Below are positions 18,771 through 26,265 of a stretch of DNA of 35,664 bases, one piece after another (position 1 is the first letter of the stretch; every line of letters starts with the position of its first letter). Below the pieces are notes generated by a model. That model searched no databases. It saw only the letters and a list, made by a program, of their open reading frames with translations, and had not been told where the DNA came from. The DNA comes from an uncultured Clostridia bacterium (lineage in GTDB: Bacteria > Bacillota > Clostridia > Christensenellales > Aristaeellaceae): NCBI GenBank assembly GCA_934621485.1, contig CAKTUS010000021.1, positions 1 to 35,664 of the forward strand, in the 5' to 3' direction. Both the position numbers and the translations under genes were made by a program.

Positions 18771-19895
18771 ATGAAAAAGTTCTTAGCCATCGTTCTGACC
18801 ATTGTAATGATGATGAGCGCCACCTGTGCCCTGGCCGAGCTGAGCGATTTTGACATTGCTACCACCGCGGAAGAAAACAAGGTGATTTTGGACTGCGATA
18901 TGGGCTACCTGGGCGACGATGCGTACTGCATGTACATTCTGGCCCAGGCCGACGCAGCCGGCTGGATTGACTTACTGGGCGTAACCTCCGTTGGCGGCAA
19001 CACCATGTGCGCCGTGGGCGTAAACGCCATTCTGAACCAGCTGGAAGCGGCTGAGCGCACCGACATTCCCGTTTATATCGGCACCGACGTACCCATCATG
19101 GGCTTCCGTGATCTGGCCAAAGACCAGCCTGTGACCGGCGGTTTCCAGTGGACCGGCGCTTACACGAAGCTGGACAAGTACGTTTCTCCTCAGCAGTATC
19201 ACGAGCTGGGCGAACTGGTGGACGAATCCTGGGGCTACTCCAAAACTGAGGCGCAGGAGCAGCACGCCGTGGATTTCATGATCGAGCAGGTACACAAGTA
19301 TCCCGGTCAGGTAACCATCTTCGCCATCGGCGCTTGCACCAACGTGGCGCTGGCCTGCATGATGGATCCCACCTTCGCAGAGAATACCGCCGGCATCATC
19401 TACATGGGCGGCGCTATCGACGTGCCCGGCAACGGCAACGCCTGCGGCGAGTTTAACTGGTTCTACGATCCCGAATCCGTTCAGATTTGCTTGAATAACG
19501 ACTTCCCCTACCAGATTGTGGTGCCCCACGACATCGCTCACAAGGTGCTGCTGGCCAAAGACGTATTCGACATGATGAACGAAAAGAACAACACCCCCAT
19601 CACTCAGGTATTTATCGACCGCAAGTACCCCACCTACCTGGAGAACCCCACCAAGACCGGTTATTGCTGGGACGCCATCACCGCCGGCATCTTCCTGTGC
19701 CCCGACCTGATTACCGAATCTGAAGCCCGCGACCTGGCCATCGACTGCAACCGTACCGGCTACAGCTACGCCAACGCCACCACCTGGAAGAGCGGCAACG
19801 GCCCCTATGAGTCCAAGAATGTGGAAATCATCTTCAACATCGACCGAGATGCTTTCTGGACCTTCGTGACCGACCTGTACGGCACCAAGTTCTAA
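18771..19895 (+). CDS. Secreted nucleoside hydrolase (third of three)
   Basis: Third paralogue, 374 residues, with signal peptide MKKFLAIVLTIVMMM cut near Ala22 and metal loop DCDMGYLGDD at 41-50. It keeps GACTNVALA and MGGAIDVPGN. Where the other two copies read PCAERNWYYDPE, it reads ACGEFNWFYDPE, closer to classic nucleoside hydrolases (EFN). WDAITAGIF replaces WDAQVPGIF. It also has an insertion near residues 105-135 relative to copy 2. These substrate-loop differences suggest a different nucleoside preference. AAAAGGAG (18756-18763) lies 7 nt before the ATG. A strong terminator follows about 60 nt after the stop, closing the cluster. Confidence 0.9.
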   Translation: MKKFLAIVLTIVMMMSATCALAELSDFDIATTAEENKVILDCDMGYLGDDAYCMYILAQADAAGWIDLLGVTSVGGNTMCAVGVNAILNQLEAAERTDIPVYIGTDVPIMGFRDLAKDQPVTGGFQWTGAYTKLDKYVSPQQYHELGELVDESWGYSKTEAQEQHAVDFMIEQVHKYPGQVTIFAIGACTNVALACMMDPTFAENTAGIIYMGGAIDVPGNGNACGEFNWFYDPESVQICLNNDFPYQIVVPHDIAHKVLLAKDVFDMMNEKNNTPITQVFIDRKYPTYLENPTKTGYCWDAITAGIFLCPDLITESEARDLAIDCNRTGYSYANATTWKSGNGPYESKNVEIIFNIDRDAFWTFVTDLYGTKF

Positions 19896-19952
19896 GCTTT
19901 CTCCGTTTCTTTCCGGGCGGCCGTCTCAAAAGGGCAGCCGCCTGGATTATCC

Positions 19953-19981
19953 AAAAAGCTCGCCGCCAAGGCGGGCTTTTT
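19953..19981 (+). terminator. Intrinsic terminator of the nucleoside hydrolase cluster
   Basis: AAAAAGCTCGCC (19953-19964) pairs with GGCGGGCTTTTT (19970-19981) over 12 bp with one wobble and a 5-nt loop. The T-run is built into the right arm and an A-run into the left, so it can work in both directions. Confidence 0.85.
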
Positions 19982-20592
19982 GAATGAAAAGCGCATGATG
20001 GATTGACGGGCTGCTGCGGCGCAGGGCCCATTATCGTTTTGAGCATTGCCAAATCAAATTCTCGCTACGGTTGACGGCTGTCCGTTGCAGGCGGTCGTTT
20101 CATCCGCCGGAAGCGCGTTGTTTTTCTCCGGCTCAGGTTGTGGCAGGTGCCGGAGGGAATCGGGCGCCCAGCAAACCCAACCGCAAAGGCGTTTCGTACC
20201 TCGCAGCCGGGGGGCGAAACGCCGGGGCTTCGGCAGGTTTCCTCCGATTGAACGCTGCATCGCTCCAATCCTGTTACAACACTTTGAGCGGTTGCGGAAT
20301 CCGCTAGGGACGCGGCCTCCAGTTTTCGTTCCCAACCCGGGGGCGTGTACGTCGGGTTTGGAAGCCTCGCTGCGCAAGGCCAGACTGTCGAAAAAACTGA
20401 TTGGCCGCCATCTCCTGGAAGCAGCGCTTTCTGGTTCCCGGGGAACATGCTGTGCATAAGGCTTAGGGGCTCCGCCCCTAAAACCCCGGCAGGAGGCAGT
20501 GCCTCCTGCACCTCCACTTTTCCAGCAACCTGAAGCCTTGCCGCGCAAGGTTCGCAGACGAGTCGGCAAAGCGCTCTTTTCCGGCGATCTAA
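19982..20592. other. Non-coding region with hairpins and repeat copy 1
   Basis: There is no credible gene; open frames here are by-products of GC-rich repeats. Besides the repeat copy at 20364-20550, there is a 9-bp inverted repeat GGCGTTTCG/CGAAACGCC (20188-20196 with 20215-20223). A partial hairpin containing GCGTGTACG lies near 20334-20360 and recurs at 30675-30703. A 13-nt sequence (20383-20395) recurs inverted at 30746-30758. Confidence 0.6.
20364..20550. repeat. Mosaic palindromic repeat element, copy 1
   Basis: About 187 bp, matching 30489-30669. It is bounded on both sides by versions of the palindrome GCCTTGCTGCGCAAGGC (7-bp stem). Inside are GATTGGCCGCCAT and GGAAGCAGCGCTT. Two perfect hairpins follow: TAGGGGC-TCC-GCCCCTA (20464-20480) and GCAGGAGGC-AGT-GCCTCCTGC (20489-20509). 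No coding sense was found. It resembles the interspersed palindromic elements of bacterial genomes. Confidence 0.85.
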
Positions 20593-20632
20593 ACAGCGGG
20601 AACAAGTCTTTGACAAGACTTGTTCCCGCTGT
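20593..20632 (-). terminator. 18-bp perfect hairpin ending the division operon
   Basis: Arms of 18 perfect base pairs enclose a 4-nt TGAC loop, 14 nt beyond the divIVA stop. T-rich flanks exist on both strands (TTTA on the minus strand, CATTTTT on the plus). It probably ends the minus-strand operon and also blocks transcription coming from the left. Confidence 0.85.
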
Positions 20633-20645
20633 CATTTTTCATCCA

Positions 20646-21155
20646 TTATTTCTGGAAGGCCTGATCCTTCTCCAGCATATCCTTATACTTGTTCACCACG
20701 TCCAGCAAGCCCTTCTTGCAGTCGGCGGCGTTTTTACGCAGAGCGTTCAATTCCTTAGACAGGGTTTCCTTTTCCAGCTGCGCGTCGTCCACGATTTGGC
20801 TGGCCTTCTCCTGAGCTTCCTTCACAATGGTGTCGGCCTTGGTTTTGGCGTTTTCCACAGCCTCGTCCGCCAGCTTTTGCGCGCTGAGCAAAATTCCCTC
20901 CAGGGTTTGGCTGGTGTGAGCAATGGGTTCGGGCGCTTTTTCCACCGGCTGGGGAGCGGGCTTCACAGCTTCCTTAGCCGTCTGAGCGTCCGCCCGGGCT
21001 TGCTTCAAATCGTTTTCCAGCTGATCGATGTGGTCCTGCATGCTGGTCATTTCATCGCAAATTTCATCCAGGAACTGGTCCACATCATCCCGGTCGTATC
21101 CGCCGCCCTTTAATGCAAACTCTTTGTCATAGATATCATCGATCGTTAAAGCCAT
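20646..21155 (-). CDS. divIVA: DivIVA-domain protein
   Basis: DivIVA proteins sense negative membrane curvature at poles and septa and recruit division or wall-synthesis partners. The 169-residue protein has the conserved N-terminus (LTIDDIYDKEFALKGGGYDRDDVDQFLDEI). A coiled coil follows, then a Pro-rich break (about residues 65-78) and a second long coiled coil rich in Ala, Glu and Lys. AAAGGAG lies about 7 nt before ATG 21155. It is the last gene of the operon, the same final position it has downstream of sepF-ylmG-ylmH in other Bacillota. Confidence 0.93.
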   Translation of the reverse strand: MALTIDDIYDKEFALKGGGYDRDDVDQFLDEICDEMTSMQDHIDQLENDLKQARADAQTAKEAVKPAPQPVEKAPEPIAHTSQTLEGILLSAQKLADEAVENAKTKADTIVKEAQEKASQIVDDAQLEKETLSKELNALRKNAADCKKGLLDVVNKYKDMLEKDQAFQK

Positions 21156-21180
21156 GGTCAGTCTCCTTTCAATGGTTCCT

Positions 21181-21945
21181 TCACCGTTTTTTGTGTTCGC
21201 CGTAGCTCATCAGGGTCAGGGGCAGGCGTCCCTTGCGATTGGGCGCGCCCACCTCGCTTACCGTCAGGCGGCCGTAGCCCCTGGCCGATATGGCATCGCC
21301 CTGCTGTACGCGGGCGTCGGGCCGTTGGTTGGGAATGTGTTTCAGCTTGACATAGCCTGCGGAAATAAGCTGCGCGGCACTGCCGCGGGATAGCTGGAAA
21401 CCGCTGGCCACCACCGCGTCCAGTCTCAGGCTGGATACCGTGTCGCGCACCTCCGTCCCCATCGGGGGCTGGATGGCGGGCCATTGGGACAGCAGCCGGG
21501 TTTGCACATGCACTCTCCCGGCGCTGAGCAGGCTTTGGGCAATATGAGCGGCCATTTTTTCTTCTGCAAACAAATAAGCTTGCTCCGGCAGAACCACAAT
21601 ATCGCCCACACATTGACGATTCAGCCCCAGGCCCATCACGCTGCCCAAAATATCCCGATGCTCCGGCGCGGTTTGACGCGGCCACGTCAGCTCAAGGGCC
21701 GTGATAGGAAAAGGCGGCGCTTCATCCTCCTCCGCAGAAAAACGGGCCATGCGGCGCTCCGCCTCCTCATAACCGCCCTCCAGAGCAACAGAAACGCTGC
21801 TTTTCCGGGCGGCGGCAAGGGCGTACTCCGCTTCTGCCGGAGAAAGAAAAGCCGAAAAGCAGGGAAAACCTGTCCGAGCCGACCGCAGCGCTAATTCTTC
21901 TAACCGGCGCGCCGCTTGAGCCAGTTCCGCCGAGCCATTCATCAT
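21181..21945 (-). CDS. ylmH: YlmH-type S4-domain RNA-binding protein
   Basis: YlmH is encoded next to sepF and divIVA in many Gram-positives and has been linked to ribosome-associated quality control. The 254-residue protein has an N-terminal helical part, a central alpha/beta domain, and a C-terminal S4 RNA-binding domain (about residues 165-235). The S4 domain contains LRLDAVVASGFQLSRGSAAQLI and the VKLKH strand. The first ATG overlaps the yggT stop (ATGA); the next codon is also ATG. It is followed after 25 nt by divIVA. Confidence 0.88.
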   Translation of the reverse strand: MMNGSAELAQAARRLEELALRSARTGFPCFSAFLSPAEAEYALAAARKSSVSVALEGGYEEAERRMARFSAEEDEAPPFPITALELTWPRQTAPEHRDILGSVMGLGLNRQCVGDIVVLPEQAYLFAEEKMAAHIAQSLLSAGRVHVQTRLLSQWPAIQPPMGTEVRDTVSSLRLDAVVASGFQLSRGSAAQLISAGYVKLKHIPNQRPDARVQQGDAISARGYGRLTVSEVGAPNRKGRLPLTLMSYGEHKKR

Positions 21946-22217
21946 AGTACGCGGCGAAGCAGATTCAGCAGCGTCATGGCCACTTCAATCGCCAGCCAAA
22001 CAGCCAGCGGCGATACGTCCACCGCCAGCCTACCAAGAACAGGGAACAGGCGAAACAGAAAGTTGCGAATGGGCGTGAGCACCGGTTCCACATAACGGTA
22101 CAGCTTCACAAACAGGTCGCTTTGGGGCATGACAAAGCTCATGACGCAATAAATGAGCAGCGCCCAGCTAAGCACCTTCAGCGCAAAGACAACGATTCCC
22201 AGCAAGGCAGAAATCAT
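21942..22217 (-). CDS. YggT/YlmG family membrane protein
   Basis: The 91-residue protein has two long hydrophobic segments (about residues 3-25 and 60-82) separated by a loop. The loop reads DLFVKLYRYVEPVLTPIRNFLF, in which the EPxLxPxR pattern marks the family. YlmG-like proteins lie beside sepF in Gram-positives and cyanobacteria and are implicated in division or membrane organisation; the molecular role is unclear. AGGAGGA is 7 nt before the ATG. It overlaps ylmH by 4 nt. Confidence 0.9.
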   Translation of the reverse strand: MISALLGIVVFALKVLSWALLIYCVMSFVMPQSDLFVKLYRYVEPVLTPIRNFLFRLFPVLGRLAVDVSPLAVWLAIEVAMTLLNLLRRVL

Positions 22218-22234
22218 GGCGTTCTCCTCCTAAG

Positions 22235-23197
22235 CTATTGCCGTACGGCCGCATAACGGCCTGTGGGGTGAATGGGCTGATACATTCCCGTAGCGTTGCC
22301 GGCCATTACGCTGCCAAAGCTGGTGGGCACGCGCTGCTGGCCTTGAGCCTGAAACCGGCTGGTAGGAGAGCCGGAGGAAAAGCCGCTGACCGGCCGCTGG
22401 GTTTGCGTCTCCTGCTGGGCAGGCTGCTGCATGGGCTGAGGCTGGGCATACGCTTCATTTTCGTAGCGCTGACGCACAAAGCCCTGGCTTTCCGGCGCGG
22501 AAGCGAACTTCTGCATGGCCGGATCCAGCACCACCCGCACCGATGGCGCGGAAATCAGGTAAATGCCGCGGGGTGAAATCTTGTTCAGCGCGCATCCCAG
22601 AGTGTAGGCCGCGCCGCTGAGCATATCAACACAGCGCTGACGCTCGCTGTCGCTGGCAATAAACTCCATATTCAGAAAAACGGAGGCGTTGGCCTTTATG
22701 TATGCAATGACATCCTTACATTCGTTCCGGCTGCGAAGCAGCACCACATACTCCACATGGGAGTACACCGAGCCGTCCGGACCCCGCTGCATGCCGGGAA
22801 AGGGCACCACGTTGTTGACAGGCTGGGCATAAGCCTGCTGCTGATAGGCAGCCTGCATCTGGGCCGCCTGCTGCATGGCTTGCTGCTGCTGATAGGCGGC
22901 CGCCTGTTGCTGCTGAGCCGCCTGAGCCTGCTGCTGAGCGGCCTGCGCCTCCCGCTGCTGTTTTTCGGCGGCCTCGCGTTCCAGGTCGTACCGGCTGCGA
23001 TAGGGCACCCGCCCGCCGTATTCGCCATCGCCATGGCCAAAGGGATCCAGAGGCTGGCGGGCGCTTTCCTCCCCTTCCGGAGCGGTCTGGGACTCCGCTC
23101 CGGTTCCTTCATCATATGAATCATACTCGGCTCCGCCCCGGATAAAGCGTTCGCTTTTTTCCGTCAGCCAGTTTCCTACCTTGCGAAAGATGCTCAA
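22235..23197 (-). CDS. sepF: Cell division protein SepF with long Gln-rich insert
   Basis: SepF binds FtsZ and ties it to the membrane. This protein keeps the N-terminal amphipathic helix (MSIFRKVGNWLTEK) and the SepF core at about residues 143-220 (EYVVLLRSRNE through ISPRGIYLISAPSVRV). It is 320 residues, about twice the usual size. A Gln/Ala-rich stretch lies between helix and core (about residues 75-125), and a ~95-residue Gln/Ser/Pro tail follows. The start is TTG 23197, inside the yggS stop (TTGA), with GGAGG 9 nt upstream. The low-complexity parts may form extra protein contacts; this is inference. Confidence 0.92.
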   Translation of the reverse strand: MSIFRKVGNWLTEKSERFIRGGAEYDSYDEGTGAESQTAPEGEESARQPLDPFGHGDGEYGGRVPYRSRYDLEREAAEKQQREAQAAQQQAQAAQQQQAAAYQQQQAMQQAAQMQAAYQQQAYAQPVNNVVPFPGMQRGPDGSVYSHVEYVVLLRSRNECKDVIAYIKANASVFLNMEFIASDSERQRCVDMLSGAAYTLGCALNKISPRGIYLISAPSVRVVLDPAMQKFASAPESQGFVRQRYENEAYAQPQPMQQPAQQETQTQRPVSGFSSGSPTSRFQAQGQQRVPTSFGSVMAGNATGMYQPIHPTGRYAAVRQ

Positions 23198-23952
23198 ATT
23201 GACGAACCTCCTGGCAGGGACGTGTCATCCCTTCGATACAGCGCTGTGCCGATTCTGACCATGGTAGCGCCTGCCCGGGCCGCAAGCGCATAATCGTGAG
23301 ACATTCCCATGGAAAGCTCCCGCATTTCCACACCGTCGATGGCCTCGCTCCGCATGCGGTCAAACAACCGGCGCATGCCCTCAAACAGCCCGGTCAGCTC
23401 ATCGGACGTTCCATTCAGCGGCATAATGCTCATCAGGCCCTGAATGTGAATGTTGGGAAACTGCCGCATTTGGCGCAGAAACGCAGGGACCTCTTCCGGC
23501 GGCATCCCGCCCTTTTGAGGTTCGCCCGAAATGTTCACCTGCACCAGCGTTGGCAGCACAATGCCCTTTTCCCCCGCCCGGCGCTCCACCTCCTGGGCCA
23601 GCGTCATACGGTCGAGGGTATGCAGCATACATACATGGTCTATTATATATTTAACTTTGTTGGTTTGCAACCTCCCAATCCAGTGTAAATGAAATTCCGG
23701 GTCAATTTCCGGCAATTTGGGCAGCGCTACCTGAGCGCGGTTCTCCGCAATATCCAGAACCTGCAAAGTTTTCAGCTGATTAATGACGGGCGGCGCCACG
23801 GTTTTGGTAACAGCCACCAGCTTGGCGGGGGGCTGGTCCTGATAGCGGTTTTCCAGCAGCGTCTTTTGAACCCGGGCCACGTTTTTTTGCAGCGTTTCCA
23901 TCTCCAGCTGCTCCAGCAGCGCCGGCTTCGAGCAGCTTCCGCTCTCTTCCAT
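23194..23952 (-). CDS. yggS: YggS/PLPBP family pyridoxal-phosphate homeostasis protein
   Basis: This family binds pyridoxal 5'-phosphate on a single TIM-barrel domain and buffers B6 vitamers; no reaction is firmly known. The PLP lysine is in KLVAVTKTV. Further marks are the HWIGRLQTNK motif, VNISGEPQKGG and the phosphate-binding ELSMGMSHDY, then GATMVRIGTALY. ATG 23952 gives 252 residues; ATG 23964 is in frame but directly abuts AAAGG, and ATG 23901 would be closer to the usual family N-terminus. It is ylmE in the Bacillus division cluster, and this position is conserved. Confidence 0.93.
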   Translation of the reverse strand: MEESGSCSKPALLEQLEMETLQKNVARVQKTLLENRYQDQPPAKLVAVTKTVAPPVINQLKTLQVLDIAENRAQVALPKLPEIDPEFHLHWIGRLQTNKVKYIIDHVCMLHTLDRMTLAQEVERRAGEKGIVLPTLVQVNISGEPQKGGMPPEEVPAFLRQMRQFPNIHIQGLMSIMPLNGTSDELTGLFEGMRRLFDRMRSEAIDGVEMRELSMGMSHDYALAARAGATMVRIGTALYRRDDTSLPGGSSI

Positions 23953-23967
23953 GTTTCCCACCATCCT

Positions 23968-25491
23968 TTACTTAAACAGGCGTACGGTTTGCCCTTCGGT
24001 GAGCGATCCGGTCTGTACCGGAGATACGTACGCCTTGCCGCCTTCGGTACGCAGCACCCTTACCGGCACAAACCAGGAGCTTCCATCCTCGTTCATCAGC
24101 ACCACGCCCTGGGTTTCGTCCCGCTTGTACAGCGCGCTTTGGGGCACCATCAGGCAGTCCACATATTCGCCCAGCTGTGCGGTGCAGTTGCGCATATACA
24201 GCACGTCGGTCACATCGCCCATCACGGCCAGGCGCAGCAGCAGCTCGCCGCCGGAACGGGTGAAGCTGAGCAATTGCGCATCCACCACCGTATCGGAAAA
24301 CTGTTCCAGCACCAGCTTGTAGGTGGTGCCCTCCACCGGGTTCCAGGTACTGTCCTTCACCAGCATCAGCACAGCGTAGTTGTTTTGCTTCACCATGCGG
24401 TACAGGGCGGTGCGGCCGCGGCTGGCGGCAGAGGTGGAAGGTTTTTCACCCTGCATCATGGAGCGCACCTGAGAGGGGGTGTAGGTTTCGTAAGAATTGG
24501 GCGACAGCGCCTGCTCAAAGCCGTCGGTATAGAAGCTGACGATGCTTTCCTGAGTGGCCACCTTTTGCTTAATCCAGCCGTCGATGCGCTGCTGCTGGGT
24601 ATTCTCATCGTCAAAGAGACGGTTCAGTCGCATATCGCTGGAATACTTGCTGCGAAAATAGCTTTGCCGCTGCTTAATGGCCGTTTCCAGGATATTTTCC
24701 TGGTTCATCAGGTTTCCGCGAGCGCCCTGCACCAAACTGCGTACCTCCAACCCGCGCTCCAGCACGTCGCTTTCCAGCCGGGTCATTTTCTGATCGTAAG
24801 CGGTTTCGCTTTTCAGCAGGTTTTGCTCATAGGTTTTAATCTGGTCGCGATAGTCTTGCAGCGTGGTCATTTCCTTGGAGCTGAAGCCGGTGGAATACAC
24901 GTAGCAGATGACGTCGCCGCGGTACACCACGCTGCCCTCCTGCGCCACATATTCAATATTCTGCACGCCTTCCTCATCGTAGGAAGTTTCGTTTCGCACA
25001 ATCAGCGCATCGCCGGCATGGGTTTCGCCCATGGTGCCGCTTTCCACAATCGCCGTGCTGACGGCAGGCGTGCCAATCATATCTTTCAGAAAAAACCAGG
25101 TGGCTCCTCCGATAACGGCCAGCGCCAGCAGTGTTTTCCACCAGTGGCCGCCCCGTTTGCCGCTTTTTGTCTTTTTCCGGCGGTGCTTGGGAGGCTCCAT
25201 CTGCACCTGCGCCGTAGGCATGGGCGGCATTTGCTGCATCCATGCCTCATACTGCATCTGTTCGGGCGTCATGCCCTGGTACATCTGCTGCATCTGTTCG
25301 GGCGTCATGCCCTGGTACATCTGCTGCATCTGCTCGGGCGTCATGCCCTGGTACATCTGCTGCATCTGTTCGGGCGAATAGCCCGTATAGCCGGGCTGCT
25401 GCCACTGAACGGGGTTGTACGGCGGCTGCATGCCAGCCTGCTGCCACGGGGGCTGCTGAGGCATTTGGTTTTGATTCTGTCCAGGCTGCAT
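23968..25491 (-). CDS. HlyD-like membrane-anchored protein with N-terminal repeats
   Basis: The 507-residue protein starts with ~105 residues rich in Gln, Met and Pro, including 3.5 copies of a 12-residue unit (MTPEQMQQMYQG). A basic stretch (KHRRKKTKSGKR) comes next, followed by one membrane helix (WWKTLLALAVIGGATWFFL). A large extracytoplasmic part then has the adaptor layout: beta segment, long coiled-coil hairpin (about residues 220-320), and return beta segments. This resembles HlyD/efflux adaptor proteins, though no exporter gene is nearby. Similar proteins are found beside yggS-sepF in clostridia, from my general knowledge. AGGAAG lies 7 nt before the ATG. Confidence 0.75.
   Translation of the reverse strand: MQPGQNQNQMPQQPPWQQAGMQPPYNPVQWQQPGYTGYSPEQMQQMYQGMTPEQMQQMYQGMTPEQMQQMYQGMTPEQMQYEAWMQQMPPMPTAQVQMEPPKHRRKKTKSGKRGGHWWKTLLALAVIGGATWFFLKDMIGTPAVSTAIVESGTMGETHAGDALIVRNETSYDEEGVQNIEYVAQEGSVVYRGDVICYVYSTGFSSKEMTTLQDYRDQIKTYEQNLLKSETAYDQKMTRLESDVLERGLEVRSLVQGARGNLMNQENILETAIKQRQSYFRSKYSSDMRLNRLFDDENTQQQRIDGWIKQKVATQESIVSFYTDGFEQALSPNSYETYTPSQVRSMMQGEKPSTSAASRGRTALYRMVKQNNYAVLMLVKDSTWNPVEGTTYKLVLEQFSDTVVDAQLLSFTRSGGELLLRLAVMGDVTDVLYMRNCTAQLGEYVDCLMVPQSALYKRDETQGVVLMNEDGSSWFVPVRVLRTEGGKAYVSPVQTGSLTEGQTVRLFK
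25255..25380 (-). repeat. 3.5 tandem 36-bp repeats in the HlyD-like gene
   Basis: Three full units (25255-25290, 25291-25326, 25327-25362) and a half unit are nearly identical at the DNA level, differing at one synonymous base. They encode PEQMQQMYQGMT. The near-identity suggests recent expansion and possible length variation between strains. Confidence 0.95.
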
Positions 25492-25521
25492 CCGCTCACT
25501 TCCTTACTCTGCCAACTTAGC

Positions 25522-26253
25522 TCAACCGGCTTCCATGGCTCTCAGCCGAGCCAGTACCCGTCGTTCCATGCGGGAAACCTGCATTTGAGACACGCCAAGC
25601 CGTTTGGCCACGTCTCGCTGTCCCAGGCCCTCCTGATAGCGCAGTTCCAGCAGCCGGCGCTCCATATCCCCTACTTGCTGAAGCAGCGCCTCCATCCAGG
25701 AAGACGCCTCAAAGCGTTCATAACCCTTCTCATCGCTGCCAAGCAAATCCTGCAATTGGGTATCGCCGTCTTCGCCTACCGGCATATCCAGCGACACAGC
25801 GTCGCCTGCCGTTTGCAGGCTCAACAGCATCAGCACATCCTCCACGGTGGTCTGTAGCCGTTGGGCCAGCTCCACCGCCGTGGGCGATCGCATCTGCTCG
25901 CTTTCAAAGCGCTGCTGTTCCCGGCTGAGGGCGTACAGTCGCTGGCGGCCATCCCGAGGAAGGCGCATCAGCGAACCCTTATCCCGCAGGTAATTGCGCA
26001 AATCTCCTGTTATGGTGGGCACCGCATAGGTAACAAAGCGAAAGCCGCGATCCGGCTCAAAGCGTTCCACCGCCTTCAAAAGGGCCATGGCCGCCACCTG
26101 CTCCAAATCCTCCCGCTCCACGCCGCGTCCGGCAAACTTCTGCGCCACGGCATAGGCCAGGGGCAAATAGGCTTCCACCAGCTGATCCCGCTCCGGCCGG
26201 CCACGGGTTTGCCCATAGCGTTCCCATAAGGGAGTCAAATGTTCGTCCTTCAT
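25522..26253 (-). CDS. RNA polymerase sigma factor, SigB/SigF/SigG type
   Basis: The 243-residue protein has sigma region 2 (EDLEQVAAMALLKAVERF, then FRFVTYAVPTITGDLRNYLRD), region 3 (PTAVELAQRL), and a region 4 helix-turn-helix (GQRDVAKRLGVSQMQVSRMERR). Length and the YAVP motif match the stress and sporulation group. In Bacillus, sigE-sigG lies just upstream of the ylm-sepF-divIVA cluster, so this could be a SigG relative, but the residues do not let me choose between SigB, SigF and SigG. GGAGG is 5 nt before ATG 26253. The gene follows the anti-sigma-like gene by 12 nt. Confidence 0.88.
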   Translation of the reverse strand: MKDEHLTPLWERYGQTRGRPERDQLVEAYLPLAYAVAQKFAGRGVEREDLEQVAAMALLKAVERFEPDRGFRFVTYAVPTITGDLRNYLRDKGSLMRLPRDGRQRLYALSREQQRFESEQMRSPTAVELAQRLQTTVEDVLMLLSLQTAGDAVSLDMPVGEDGDTQLQDLLGSDEKGYERFEASSWMEALLQQVGDMERRLLELRYQEGLGQRDVAKRLGVSQMQVSRMERRVLARLRAMEAG

Positions 26254-26265
26254 GCTGGCCTCCGG

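Noticed and set aside
20054..20635. Overlapping open frames on both strands
   Set aside because: They cross the palindromic repeat and hairpins and encode Pro/Arg/Ala-rich sequence without conserved features.
25255..25380. CRISPR-like direct repeats
   Set aside because: The 36-bp units are directly adjacent with no spacers and code in frame within a protein.
23689..25857. 722-codon plus-strand open frame rich in His, Leu and Gln
   Set aside because: Antisense of the HlyD-like, yggS and sigma genes; composition is typical of a shadow frame.
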